Shown: one piece after another, positions 1 to 8,582 of the stretch
Layout of the letters: the number at the start of each line of letters is the position of its first letter
Numbering within the stretch: the first letter of the stretch is position 1
Assembly: GCA_037140715.1 (NCBI GenBank)
Contig: JBAXDX010000031.1
Location: forward strand, 1-29,755
From: JAUZPB01 sp037140715
Lineage (GTDB): Bacteria > Bacteroidota > Ignavibacteria > Ignavibacteriales > SURF-24
Reading direction: 5' to 3'
DNA length: 29,755 nt
Notes under the pieces: generated by a model
What the model was told of the DNA's origin: nothing
Seen by the model: the letters and a program-made list of their open reading frames with translations, nothing else
The model's database searches: none
Made by a program: the position numbers and the translations under genes

Positions 1-100
1 AAAACCCATAATGACGAGTGTAAAACACACAATGGCTCGTGCAAAACCCATAATGACGAGTGTAAAACACACAATAGCTTGTATAAAACCCATAAAGACT
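1..100. repeat. 21-bp tandem repeat, about 4.8 units
   Basis: Units start at 1, 22, 43, 64 and 85. Each opens with AAAAC, then CCATAATG or ACACAATG, followed by a more variable 8-base tail. Alternate units resemble each other most, so a 42-bp higher-order period is visible. The array probably continues to the left of the window. Function unknown. Confidence 0.8.
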
Positions 101-128
101 ATTTTATAATCAAAAAGAGGGCTTGTGT

Positions 129-191
129 GCCGGTCTAATGTTATTTTGTACCGATATAATGTTATTTTGTGCCGCCCGAATGCTCTTTTAT
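129..191. repeat. 21-bp tandem repeat, 3 units
   Basis: Units at 129-149, 150-170 and 171-191 share a CCG start and an AATGTTATTTTGT-like end; the third is diverged. The period equals that of the neighbouring array at 1-100, but the sequence differs. The reverse complement of a unit loosely resembles the 1-100 unit (A-rich, then ATTA), so the two arrays may be inverted relatives. Confidence 0.7.
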
Positions 192-340
192 AAAAAAGAA
201 GATGTATTTCGGGAATGCCGATTGTATTTTATATCCGCGCAATATTTAATTATTGTATAAAAAACGTCTTAGCTGTAATGACATAAGCCATGTTTAACCG
301 GCATTCATGCAATTTAATAATTAATTTATGTTATACAGAA

Positions 341-438
341 ATGCCAGAACTATGATTCATTTAATACTGACTGCATTATCATATAAATCAAAAGAATCAT
401 ACAAATCATAGTTTAGATAAATTTTATGTAACATGAGT
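341..438. repeat. dispersed hairpin repeat, copy A
   Basis: This segment matches 17602-17682 in the same orientation. Shared blocks are CAGAACTATGATTCATTT, CTGACTGCATTATCAT, AATCATAGTT, AGATAAATTT and ATGAGT. Complementary arms AACTATGATT (348-357) and AATCATAGTT (404-413) can form a stem. This copy has about 17 extra bases in the loop compared with copy B. Confidence 0.75.
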
Positions 439-567
439 TATTCATAAGTTAATCAGCACATCCGCTCAGTAATAATACTGCATTTAATAACCAACTGCCA
501 TGCCATTTAAGAACCTGTTATTTTTCGGCTTTTTTTATTCCGCAAAAGATTAATCATCGTCAATTCC

Positions 568-599
568 GACGAATTATACGGGCGTTTATGACGAATTAT
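568..599. repeat. 10-bp direct repeat upstream of kinase gene
   Basis: GACGAATTAT occurs at 568-577 and 590-599, with centres 22 bp apart (about two helical turns), 74-105 bp upstream of the kinase start. The spacing suits a regulator binding two sites on one DNA face, possibly autoregulation. No convincing promoter could be tied to it. Confidence 0.35.
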
Positions 600-672
600 T
601 AATATATTTATTTATATTTTGCTAAGAATTCTTTAAGGAACAGTTTTTGTAAAATACTATATAAGTCAGGTA

Positions 673-2718
673 ATGAATATCAGAAACTACTATATAAAAT
701 TGAAAAACAAACTAATTATAAACCCAAAGCTGCTTGTTCCGATTACACTTACTTTCGGATTTATACTTATCGCAGTTACGGCTTTTGATATTTACACTAA
801 CTATCTGGATATATATCAGACCAAAACCGAAGAGGCGGCCTCATTGCTCAGGTCTGTTCAAAAGGCCGGCGAAAATACTTATATCAGCAGTATGGAGGTT
901 GAATCTCTGATTTCTGAGAAATTGCTGAACAACGCTTTTTTAATTTCGCAAATGGATGAGAACTCCGGACTAACTGAGAAATTGCTGAATAAATTTTCAC
1001 ACATAAATAAGATATATCATATTTACATGTTCGATGCTTCAAATAAACTTGAAATTTGCAATTCGAATGTTAAGTATTCCGAACTGAATATATTCCGGCA
1101 TTATTCCGCTGAAATAGATTCAATTAAGTCCGGAAGATATGACTATTACATTGCGGGCGCAACGAGCGATTCATTGGGTGGCTCAGAGTTTTTAATATTG
1201 CATAAAAGAACAAATGGAACTAACGGCATAACTGCCTTATCGGTTGAAAGCAGCTACCTTCTTGAGTTCCGTAAGAAAATAGGCGTAGGCAAATTATTTC
1301 AACAGATAGCAAACGAAAAAGATATCGAATATATTGTCATTCAGGATTCTGAAGGCATTATTACGGCGAGCAAGGGAGTTGATAACCTCAGCTCATTCGA
1401 ATCGGATAAATTTTTATCGGACGCGGCTTTGCGGCAGACAATTTCTACCCGCAAAATTCTCTTTGAAGGCAAAAAAATCTACGAGGCAGTTGAGCCGTTT
1501 CATGCAGGAGATGAAATATCGGGCGTTATAAGAATCGGCGTTTCGCTCAGCTCGGTTAATAGCCTTATTAAATGGACTATAATCAGAAGCATCGTTATCT
1601 CCGCACTGTTGCTTCTGGTCGGCATTGTTGTCATTATTTATATTGCCAACAGCCAGAGCTATTCATTACTAAAGAATCAGTACCGCAGGATTCAGAATTA
1701 TACAGGCAATATCCTTGAAAATATGTCCGATTCCGTCTTTGCAGCTGACAGTTCCGGTATAATTAATCTGTTTAACAAAGCTTCTGAAAATATGTTCGGC
1801 GTACATACGTCAAAAGTTCTGGGTATGCATTATTCGGCATTACTCGGCGGGCATGATAATCTGATTGGACTTACATTAAAGAATATGCAGTCGCTTGATT
1901 ATATGGAACACCAGGTCATATTGCCGGACGGTCGCAGGATAATAGCGGGCGGAAGCTCGTTGCTTATCCATGACGAGAACGGCAATGTCGAAGCCGTGGT
2001 CGCCGTTGCGCGTGATGTTACTGCAATGCGCACTTTCGAGGAATCGCAGAAGCGGCATGAAAAGCTTAATGCTATGGGCGAATTAGCCGCGGGGGTGGCT
2101 CATGAGATTAAAAATCCGCTTAACCTGATCAGCATCACAGCTCAAAGACTTGAAAAGGAATTTGAACCTGACGCGGATCAGGATGAGTATTATCAAATGA
2201 TAAAAAATATGCGCCAGGAAATTACTCGCGTTACGAATATCATTAATCAGTTCCTGCGCTTTGCAAGACCACCTGAACTTGCGTTAAGTAAAATAAACAT
2301 CAGGGAATTTCTCGATAACGTGGCTGTCTCATTTCATAGCGCAACGGTTAATAAAAATATTAAGCTATCAGTCTCTTCTTCTGACGCGGAAATATTCGCT
2401 GATTCAAGTCAGTTGAAACAGGTAATGATAAATCTCATACAGAATGCTATTGATGCCGTTGATGAAGGCGGAACAATTCAGGTTGAATCGTTTCAGAATA
2501 AGCAACATCTAATAATTCAGGTAACGGATAACGGGAAAGGCATCCTGCATGAACATCTAAAAAAAATTTTTGATATATACTTTACAACGAAATCAAACGG
2601 CAACGGACTTGGACTTAGTATTGTGAACCAGATAATTAACGCTCACAACGGCACAATTAAGGCTGAAAGCAACAAAACGACAGGCACAATTTTTACGATA
2701 GAACTCCCAATGATATGA
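673..2718 (+). CDS. membrane sensor histidine kinase with PAS domain, NtrB-like
   Basis: This is the sensor half of a two-component pair. A first membrane helix lies at about residues 21-41. An extracytoplasmic sensing domain of about 260 residues follows (Cache-like by layout, not by motif), then a second helix at about 302-324. The cytoplasm carries a PAS domain (about 340-450), a HisKA domain with phospho-accepting His477 in the AHEIKNPL motif, and an ATPase domain with N box (NAIDAV, from Asn591), G1 box (DNGKGI, from Asp619) and G2 box (GNGLGLSI, 643-650). The HEIKNPLN form of the H box is typical of kinases paired with NtrC-type regulators, and such a regulator follows with a 4-base ATGA overlap. 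The ligand cannot be read from the sequence. The ATG has only a weak CAGG ribosome site. Confidence 0.93.
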   Translation: MNIRNYYIKLKNKLIINPKLLVPITLTFGFILIAVTAFDIYTNYLDIYQTKTEEAASLLRSVQKAGENTYISSMEVESLISEKLLNNAFLISQMDENSGLTEKLLNKFSHINKIYHIYMFDASNKLEICNSNVKYSELNIFRHYSAEIDSIKSGRYDYYIAGATSDSLGGSEFLILHKRTNGTNGITALSVESSYLLEFRKKIGVGKLFQQIANEKDIEYIVIQDSEGIITASKGVDNLSSFESDKFLSDAALRQTISTRKILFEGKKIYEAVEPFHAGDEISGVIRIGVSLSSVNSLIKWTIIRSIVISALLLLVGIVVIIYIANSQSYSLLKNQYRRIQNYTGNILENMSDSVFAADSSGIINLFNKASENMFGVHTSKVLGMHYSALLGGHDNLIGLTLKNMQSLDYMEHQVILPDGRRIIAGGSSLLIHDENGNVEAVVAVARDVTAMRTFEESQKRHEKLNAMGELAAGVAHEIKNPLNLISITAQRLEKEFEPDADQDEYYQMIKNMRQEITRVTNIINQFLRFARPPELALSKINIREFLDNVAVSFHSATVNKNIKLSVSSSDAEIFADSSQLKQVMINLIQNAIDAVDEGGTIQVESFQNKQHLIIQVTDNGKGILHEHLKKIFDIYFTTKSNGNGLGLSIVNQIINAHNGTIKAESNKTTGTIFTIELPMI

Positions 2719-4058
2719 ATACGACAATACTAATAATTGACGATGAAAAACCGCAGCGCGAATCGCTCGGCGGTTATTTTAAGAAGAAAGGATTCAATAT
2801 CCATCTGGCCGGTTCGGGTCTTGAAGGTCTTGATATAATTAAGAATAAGGCTATTGACCTTGCACTTACCGATTATAAAATGCCCGATATGACCGGCTTC
2901 GAAGTTCTCCTCGAAATAAAGAAGATAAATCCTGAGATAGTCGTTATTCTTATGACAGCCTTCGGCACAATTGAAACCGCGGTGGAAGCAATGAAGCAGG
3001 GAGCTTTTTATTATCTGCAAAAACCTGTCAGCCTCGATGAAATTGATATTCTGATAGACCGCGCGCTGCTCCATAAGCAGCTTATAACTGAGAATAAAAA
3101 ACTCAGAGAGGAGTTGCGGGAAAGATTCAGCTTTAATAATATAATCTACGAAAGCAATGAACTGGCCGAGTCGTTAAACATTGCCGGACGAGTTGCTAAA
3201 AGCAATGCGCCCGTACTCATACGGGGCGAAAGCGGCACAGGCAAGGAACTCTTTGCGCGTGCCATTCATTACGCAAGCGACAGAAAGAACGAACCGTTCA
3301 TAGTCGTTAACTGCGCAGCCCTTCCGGATGCGTTGCTTGAAAGCGAAATGTTCGGATACGAAAAAGGAGCTTTTACCGGAGCGGAACAACGCCGTTTAGG
3401 CCGGTTTGAGGATGCTGACAACGGCACTATCTTTATCGATGAGATTGGCGATATTCCTTTGCAGATGCAGGTTAAACTACTCAGAGCTTTGCAGTCCGGG
3501 GAATTTTCGAGACTCGGTTCAAATCAGGTAATCAAAACCAACGCACGTCTTATTACCGCGACCAACCGCAACCTTGAAGAGATGCTGGTCGAAAAAACTT
3601 TCCGCGAGGATTTTTATTACAGGATAAATATCGTATCGATAAATATCCCCGCATTGCGCGAAAGGAAAACTGATATTCCTGTTCTCATCGCGCACTTTAT
3701 GGAGAAAATGGGAAAGCCTGAAAAACAGATATCAAAAGAAGCCATGGATATGTTGCTTAAATATCATTATCCCGGCAATGTGCGCGAACTTGAGAATATT
3801 ATTCACCGCATCTGCGTTCTTTCACGCAACGACATGATAACGACCAATGATCTGCCGGCAAACTTAAAACCTCTGCAAAATGAGAACAAGTCTAATGGTT
3901 TTCATCCTTATATCGGGGACCTTAACGAACAGTTGGAAAAACTCGAACGCAGTATTATCGGGCTGGCGCTGAAGGAAACAAAAGGCAACCAGTCCAAAGC
4001 AGCTAAATTATTAAATTTATCGGAGCGGAATCTGCGCTATAAACTTGAAAAACTATGA
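2715..4058 (+). CDS. NtrC-family sigma-54-dependent response regulator
   Basis: This is a 447-residue activator of sigma-54 RNA polymerase. The receiver domain has the acidic pair Asp9-Asp10, phospho-acceptor Asp53, Thr81 and Lys103. The AAA+ domain has Walker A GESGTGKE (171-178), the sigma-54-contacting GAFTGA loop (218-223) and Walker B ending in IDEIGD (241-246). The C-terminus is a Fis-type helix-turn-helix (KAAKLLNLSERNLRYKL). The start codon overlaps the kinase stop as ATGA, so the two are translationally coupled and almost certainly act as a pair. The genes immediately downstream (secreted protein, beta-barrel) are plausible targets, but no clear -24/-12 promoter was found before them. 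Confidence 0.95.
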   Translation: MNTTILIIDDEKPQRESLGGYFKKKGFNIHLAGSGLEGLDIIKNKAIDLALTDYKMPDMTGFEVLLEIKKINPEIVVILMTAFGTIETAVEAMKQGAFYYLQKPVSLDEIDILIDRALLHKQLITENKKLREELRERFSFNNIIYESNELAESLNIAGRVAKSNAPVLIRGESGTGKELFARAIHYASDRKNEPFIVVNCAALPDALLESEMFGYEKGAFTGAEQRRLGRFEDADNGTIFIDEIGDIPLQMQVKLLRALQSGEFSRLGSNQVIKTNARLITATNRNLEEMLVEKTFREDFYYRINIVSINIPALRERKTDIPVLIAHFMEKMGKPEKQISKEAMDMLLKYHYPGNVRELENIIHRICVLSRNDMITTNDLPANLKPLQNENKSNGFHPYIGDLNEQLEKLERSIIGLALKETKGNQSKAAKLLNLSERNLRYKLEKL

Positions 4059-4164
4059 AGAATAACAGCAGACAGACCTAAAAATAAGACCAAGAGAAGA
4101 AAAGTTCTTATGTTTTATTTATAATTAAAACAGTACTATTGTTTAACGAACGTAATAATATTTT

Positions 4165-4527
4165 ATGAAGACTTATATGAAAAAGATAATTTACATAGCG
4201 CTTATAGCTTTACTGCCTGCCATTCTCTTTGCGCAGGAAAAAGCTTCGGACTCAAAGGAACAGGTTAAGGATAACGACAAGATGCAACAAAAAGTGGAAA
4301 CGCCCGGGAAATCTGAAGCGGATATTAATGCTAAAAGCACCCGCTTCATAGATGCCGATGGCGATGGCATTAATGATTTAAGACACGATGGCTCACAAAA
4401 GCCTAAGTTTATGAGAAAAAATATGGAGAAATTTACCGATAAGGACGGGGACGGTATTAACGACAACCGCGCCAGAGGAATGGGCTGGTCAGGTAAAGGA
4501 AAACCAAAAGGATTCGGGAAACACTAA
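4165..4527 (+). CDS. small secreted protein with DGDGIND calcium-binding-like repeats
   Basis: The product is a 120-residue exported protein. A hydrophobic signal peptide (about residues 5-22) ends in a likely cleavage site after LFAQ. The mature part is charged and carries two D-[AK]-DGDGIND motifs about 30 residues apart, the spacing of acidic oxygens seen in thrombospondin type 3 and dockerin-like calcium loops. The C-terminus is Gly/Lys-rich. A second ATG four codons in (4177) gives a more usual MKK signal-peptide start and may be the true one. It ends one base before the beta-barrel gene, so the two are probably cotranscribed. Function unknown; calcium binding is inferred from motif only. 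Confidence 0.8.
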   Translation: MKTYMKKIIYIALIALLPAILFAQEKASDSKEQVKDNDKMQQKVETPGKSEADINAKSTRFIDADGDGINDLRHDGSQKPKFMRKNMEKFTDKDGDGINDNRARGMGWSGKGKPKGFGKH

Positions 4528-4528
4528 G

Positions 4529-5680
4529 ATGAAAAAAATATTGAGCGTAATTCTTTCTGCTTTTTTAACAGTTTTGATATTCAGTTATAATTCTCTTACC
4601 GCACAGGAATTTTCCGGCGGTGTTAATTACTCTATTTTATTCACCGATAACCCTTACCGATTAAGCAACGGGACTAATGAGTACATCAATTCATATCAGG
4701 CTGAATTAAACTATTCGCCTTTTGAAAACGGACCCGGATTAACTTATTCTTTTGGACTTAATGATTTCCGCAATTTAACGGACCGATCTTATTATAACCA
4801 TTCAGTTGGTCTTAACTATTCTTTTGCATTATGGGACACTTCACACGGAGAGAATATATCGCTCGGCGCGGCTTATGTCTATAAAACAAATACATCGGGT
4901 GAATCGACTTACAGTTACAATATCTATTCGCTAAATGCCAGCGGTAATTTTTATCTGGATGGATCTCTTTTGCTCTCTTCCGGTTATAATTATTCGCGTA
5001 AGAATTACCCATCACTATACAATCTGGCCTATAATGATAACTCGCTGTTTTCAAGATTATCGCTCTTCTTTGAAACTAATACAGCTATTCATTTTGAGAT
5101 AGCTGTTGCAAACAGAGGTTATTCAATTAAAGATATGACCGTAATAGAGGATCTCCATGCTAAAAATATGGGTATGTCTAAGAATAATGTCAGTCTTAAA
5201 GAAACAAATATTACTCAGTTACGCTCAATGCTGAAAATATCACAGTCATTATTCGAGAACAGTGGCATCAACGCGTATTATATGCTAAGGAATAATCTGG
5301 ATAAAAATAATGGAATCAGTCTTACGGAGTTTATGTATTCAGACGATGATGACCTTTGGGATGATCCTTATATTTATGAAGGATACGATATTGGTTCCGA
5401 GTTTACACAGACGCTTCCCTGGAATCTTTCGCTTAAACTAAGCGCGCAATATTCAGACAGAAGATATAAGGAAAACCTTGTCGATACAGTATATTTTAGA
5501 CAGAGACTCGATACAAAGAAAGAATTCTGGTTTGAACTTACAAAAAAATTTGATTCTGTGCCATTGGTTAAATCACTTGAAGCAGGATTTGAATATATGT
5601 ATATCATCAACGATTCGAATGAAAATTATTTTACCTATAAAAATAATTTATTCCTGCTGAAAGTCGGAATAAGTTTTTAG
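4529..5680 (+). CDS. outer-membrane beta-barrel protein
   Basis: The product is a 383-residue predicted outer-membrane protein. It starts with a signal peptide (MKKILSV followed by a hydrophobic run, cleavage probably after LTAQ). The rest is a succession of amphipathic Tyr/Ser/Asn-rich segments such as GVNYSILF and AELNYSPF, with alternating polar and hydrophobic residues. The last residue is Phe in a final strand (LLKVGISF), the usual barrel-assembly signal. An acidic loop (SDDDDLWDD) probably faces outward. I recognise no specific family. It follows the DGDGIND protein by one base and ends in tandem TAG-TAG stops, which shows that TAG is an ordinary stop in this genome. Confidence 0.8.
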   Translation: MKKILSVILSAFLTVLIFSYNSLTAQEFSGGVNYSILFTDNPYRLSNGTNEYINSYQAELNYSPFENGPGLTYSFGLNDFRNLTDRSYYNHSVGLNYSFALWDTSHGENISLGAAYVYKTNTSGESTYSYNIYSLNASGNFYLDGSLLLSSGYNYSRKNYPSLYNLAYNDNSLFSRLSLFFETNTAIHFEIAVANRGYSIKDMTVIEDLHAKNMGMSKNNVSLKETNITQLRSMLKISQSLFENSGINAYYMLRNNLDKNNGISLTEFMYSDDDDLWDDPYIYEGYDIGSEFTQTLPWNLSLKLSAQYSDRRYKENLVDTVYFRQRLDTKKEFWFELTKKFDSVPLVKSLEAGFEYMYIINDSNENYFTYKNNLFLLKVGISF

Positions 5681-6082
5681 TAGCTCTAAAAATCTTCTCT
5701 AGGGACGCCAATTTCCATGCGGACTCTCCGACTTCGCTTGCGGACACAGAAACATCTCACGCGGACATCGAGACTGTGAGTGCGGACTAATCTTCCGATT
5801 TTACGCTTAAACCACACTTTTTATGTCCCTGTCATAGACCTAAGCCGGATATCCAACATTAAATTATCACCACTTTTAGCATTTTTTCCAAAAAACTTCT
5901 CAGAATCCCAATTTTATATTCATAATTACCTTACAACCAAAATTACTCAGATATAACGTCCTGCCGTATAAATTTACACAGATATTTGATTTTCAGGCTA
6001 TAGATATTTTTTTATTGATGCTTATAACTTTTATATTTGCGAAACAATTTATAAATTACCACACTAAAACAATTAACGAGTA
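5681..6082. other. intergenic region
   Basis: This stretch of about 400 bases separates the beta-barrel gene from the J-domain gene. It holds the 21-bp periodic array at 5719-5802 and otherwise AT-rich sequence with no supported gene. A 20-codon frame from an ATG at 5717 reads through the array, but it has no ribosome site and an arginine-heavy repeated composition. Confidence 0.6.
5719..5802. repeat. 21-bp periodic repeat, 4 units (GCGGAC core)
   Basis: GCGGAC occurs at 5719, 5740, 5761 and 5782, exactly 21 bp apart. The remaining 15 bases of each unit are poorly conserved. The period equals that of the arrays at 1-100 and 129-191, but the core is unrelated. Because 21 is a multiple of three, one frame reads as heptapeptides beginning Ala-Asp. 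Confidence 0.75.
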
Positions 6083-7093
6083 ATGAGTAATATTTCAAAA
6101 CTTAGAGATGCCGCCGACCTGCTTCTTAACTTTGGGAAGTATGATGAAGCGTATGATATTTATGATGAAATCTACAGCCAGATATGGTGCGCCCTAGGCA
6201 CAGTACAGAACGGACTGTCTGAGTTTTCTTTCGGCTTCCTTACTCACGATATCCGACCTGCAATGGAATTTAAAAGTAATTTCCTTGAACCCGCCATCAA
6301 TACTATCTTTGTGAAATGGTTTGATCTTGATACCAATCAGACTCTCAACGAATTTATATTTACAGCATACGGACACCTGCAGTGTGTCTGCTTGTCAAAT
6401 ATCTTACTTAATAAATTTACTTCTACTACTATTCTGAATGAATTTTTGATACTCTACAACCTTATACTCCATAGCACAGACGAGAAATGGATTACTTATC
6501 TGCTTAGAATTGTTACGCCTATTATAGACGGAAACAGATTAAAGAAAATCCGCTCTAACCATCCTGAAAATGCCACTAATAAACTGCTACTACAGTCAGC
6601 TGAAAAAATCAAGACCACCGACTGGAGTTCACTTAATCTTGTCGTACTTGATTATATGTATAAAATAGGTGCACGGAATTCCGGGCTTTGTGTCTCTCTG
6701 CAAAGTATTATCAGCTCAGATCCTAATTATTCAAAATACCGGTATAAAAAACAGGACAAAAAACAAAAGGGAGAAAAAAATTACAGGAAGGAAGAGAAAT
6801 ACGAGAGATATGAAAAGTATGAACGTTATGAAAAACGTGAAAGCTCAAAGCAAAAACAATTTGATTCGACTGAAGCAACCGATGAAGATAAAATAAAGCA
6901 TTATGGTTCGTTGCTTGGACTTAAAGGCAAGGTTACAAAATCAGATATAAGAAAAAAATATCTCGAAGCTATAGGTAAATATCACCCTGATAAAGTACAA
7001 AACCTCGGAGAGGAAATCATAGCCCTTGCCGAGCATAAGACTAAGGAAATAAATGCCGCCTACGACTGGCTCAAAATGAAATTCAACCTGTAA
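6083..7093 (+). CDS. protein with C-terminal J domain (DnaJ-like co-chaperone)
   Basis: This 336-residue protein has its J domain at the C-terminus (about 268-336), unlike canonical DnaJ where it is N-terminal. The diagnostic HPD triplet is at 301-303, between helices II and III. The N-terminal 200 residues are helical with a TPR-like start (about 7-35) and are of unknown family. They are joined to the J domain by a highly charged Lys/Glu/Tyr linker (about 218-262) with a repeated YEKYER motif. J domains stimulate Hsp70 ATPase; the N-terminal part would supply client or location. It is monocistronic, with a terminator at 7104-7145. Confidence 0.85.
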   Translation: MSNISKLRDAADLLLNFGKYDEAYDIYDEIYSQIWCALGTVQNGLSEFSFGFLTHDIRPAMEFKSNFLEPAINTIFVKWFDLDTNQTLNEFIFTAYGHLQCVCLSNILLNKFTSTTILNEFLILYNLILHSTDEKWITYLLRIVTPIIDGNRLKKIRSNHPENATNKLLLQSAEKIKTTDWSSLNLVVLDYMYKIGARNSGLCVSLQSIISSDPNYSKYRYKKQDKKQKGEKNYRKEEKYERYEKYERYEKRESSKQKQFDSTEATDEDKIKHYGSLLGLKGKVTKSDIRKKYLEAIGKYHPDKVQNLGEEIIALAEHKTKEINAAYDWLKMKFNL

Positions 7094-7103
7094 TATAGAC
7101 TGT

Positions 7104-7145
7104 GGCACCTACAATTTAGGATTAAATTATAGGTTCCGCCTGTTT
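7104..7145 (+). terminator. rho-independent terminator after J-domain gene
   Basis: Arms GGCACCTACAATTTA (7104-7118) and TAAATTATAGGTTCC (7123-7137) pair at 13 of 15 positions around a 4-base loop. GCCTGTTTTTA follows. It begins 10 bases after the stop codon. Confidence 0.75.
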
Positions 7146-7193
7146 TTATTGTAAATCTATATTCTCATTGTTGAGCAAATACGATTTTTAAGT

Positions 7194-8582
7194 TTATTGG
7201 ATTTTCTTTGTTACTTCTATATCAAGCTGTTCCATTCTATACCGTAGCTTAGAACGTGAAAGTCCTAAAATCTTTGCGGCTTTTACCTGATTACCTTTGG
7301 TTATGTCAAGAGTGCGGAGAATCAGAGCACGAAGAACTACCTCAATTCCTACCCCTTTGGATGGAATTTTCAATATAAATTTATCTTCGTCAGGTATATT
7401 GTTTTTGCCGGAATTTAAAAAGCTAAAATGCTGTTCTTTAATTTCATCGCTGTCAAGCATTAAAACTGCTCTTTCAATTGAATTTCTAAGTTCACGAACA
7501 TTGCCCTTCCAATATTGTTGCTCAAGAAATACAAGAGCAGCTTTGTCTATCCCTTTTATTTTTTGGTTAAACTTTACTTCAAATTCTTTAAGAAAACTAT
7601 ACGCAAGCAGGGGGATATCTTCTTTTCTTTCCCTTAGCGGCGGAATAGTAATCTTTGCTACATTCAGCCTGTAATATAAATCTTCCCTGAAATGTCCCTT
7701 ATTAATTTCATCTTCAAGATTTCTGTTTGTAGCAGCAAGTACACGGACATTTACGGCAATTTCTTTTTCTCCGCCAAGCCTGTAAAATGTTTTTTCCTGA
7801 AGTATTCTTAAAAGTTTAACCTGCAGATCAAGCGACAACTCGCCAATTTCATCAAGCAGGATTGTACCGCCATCAGCAAGCTCAAACTTACCGAGCTTTG
7901 TTTTCTGAGCCGCGCCGGTAAAAGCTCCTCTTTCATGCCCAAACAATTCACTTTCAGCTAGTTCCTTTGGAATTGCCGCGCAGTTGATAGTAATAAATGC
8001 ATTATTTTTTCTCGGACTTTGCTGGTGAATGAACTTCGCGAATACTTCCTTACCAGTACCACTTTCCCCTTCGAGAAGAATAGTAGTATTATCGCTTTTA
8101 GCAAGTCTTTCAACCTGGTTTAATATTCTGATTATCGCTTTGCTGCGTCCAAAATATTCACGGTTAATTTCATCTTCTCTCATAAGCGAGTGAAGTTTTT
8201 TAACTTCTGATTTCAGCTTTAGGTGCTCAGCACATTTATTAAGTACCAGCTCAAGCTGTTCCATATCCATCGGCTTTAGAAGAAAATCAAAGGCACCTGA
8301 TTTCATAGCAACAACAGCTGTTTTGACATCAGAATAGCCTGTAATCATAATAACCGGGATATGGAAATATAGTTTTTGAAGGCCTTTCAGCAGATCAAGC
8401 CCATTGTGGCTTGTTAAATAGATATCAAGGAGTATTACATCAGGCTGATATTCCTCGACTTTATCGAGCACAAGGGCACCGTCAGTACATGTTTCGACCT
8501 GATACCCCATTTTAAGCAGAATTTTTTTCAATGATAAACAGATAAGGTTATCATCATCGACAATCAGAATACTTAACATCAT
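7194..8582 (-). CDS. NtrC-family sigma-54-dependent response regulator
   Basis: The protein has a receiver, an AAA+ and a Fis-type domain. Numbering from the ATG at 8582, the acidic cluster is Asp9-Asp11 and the phospho-acceptor is Asp53 in LLDIYLTS, which lacks the usual Met-Pro that follows. The AAA+ domain has GESGTGKE, GAFTGA and LLDEIGE. The C-terminal helix-turn-helix is KAAKILGLSRSKLRYRM. A GTG four codons earlier (8594) is open, but the ATG makes a 4-base ATGA overlap with the kinase stop, as in the pair at 2715, and is preferred. Position next to flgM/fliD suggests an FlrC/FleR-like role in flagellar control. That is inference, because the flagellin promoters seen here are sigma-28-type. 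Confidence 0.92.
   Translation of the reverse strand: MMLSILIVDDDNLICLSLKKILLKMGYQVETCTDGALVLDKVEEYQPDVILLDIYLTSHNGLDLLKGLQKLYFHIPVIMITGYSDVKTAVVAMKSGAFDFLLKPMDMEQLELVLNKCAEHLKLKSEVKKLHSLMREDEINREYFGRSKAIIRILNQVERLAKSDNTTILLEGESGTGKEVFAKFIHQQSPRKNNAFITINCAAIPKELAESELFGHERGAFTGAAQKTKLGKFELADGGTILLDEIGELSLDLQVKLLRILQEKTFYRLGGEKEIAVNVRVLAATNRNLEDEINKGHFREDLYYRLNVAKITIPPLRERKEDIPLLAYSFLKEFEVKFNQKIKGIDKAALVFLEQQYWKGNVRELRNSIERAVLMLDSDEIKEQHFSFLNSGKNNIPDEDKFILKIPSKGVGIEVVLRALILRTLDITKGNQVKAAKILGLSRSKLRYRMEQLDIEVTKKIQ

Larger units (their letters stand above)
1..672. other. intergenic region with repeats
   Basis: No complete gene is visible. The stretch holds a 21-bp periodic array (1-100), a second 21-bp array (129-191), a dispersed hairpin repeat (341-438) and a 10-bp direct repeat just upstream of the kinase gene. 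Frame 1 is open from base 1 to a TAA at 136-138 and reads as heptapeptides beginning K-T-H-N, so the end of a repeat-tailed coding sequence entering from the left cannot be excluded. A second frame through the same bases is also open, which argues that the openness is a by-product of the 21-bp period. Confidence 0.6.

Noticed and set aside
1..191. CRISPR array
   Set aside because: Units are 21 bp and contiguous, with no unique spacers of constant length between conserved repeats, and no cas genes are present.
4059..4164. Sigma-54 promoter before the secreted-protein gene
   Set aside because: No TGGC-type -24 and TTGC-type -12 pair with correct spacing could be found despite the upstream NtrC-type regulator.
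5717..5779. 20-codon peptide gene through the GCGGAC array
   Set aside because: No ribosome site; composition follows the repeat; an alternative frame is equally open.
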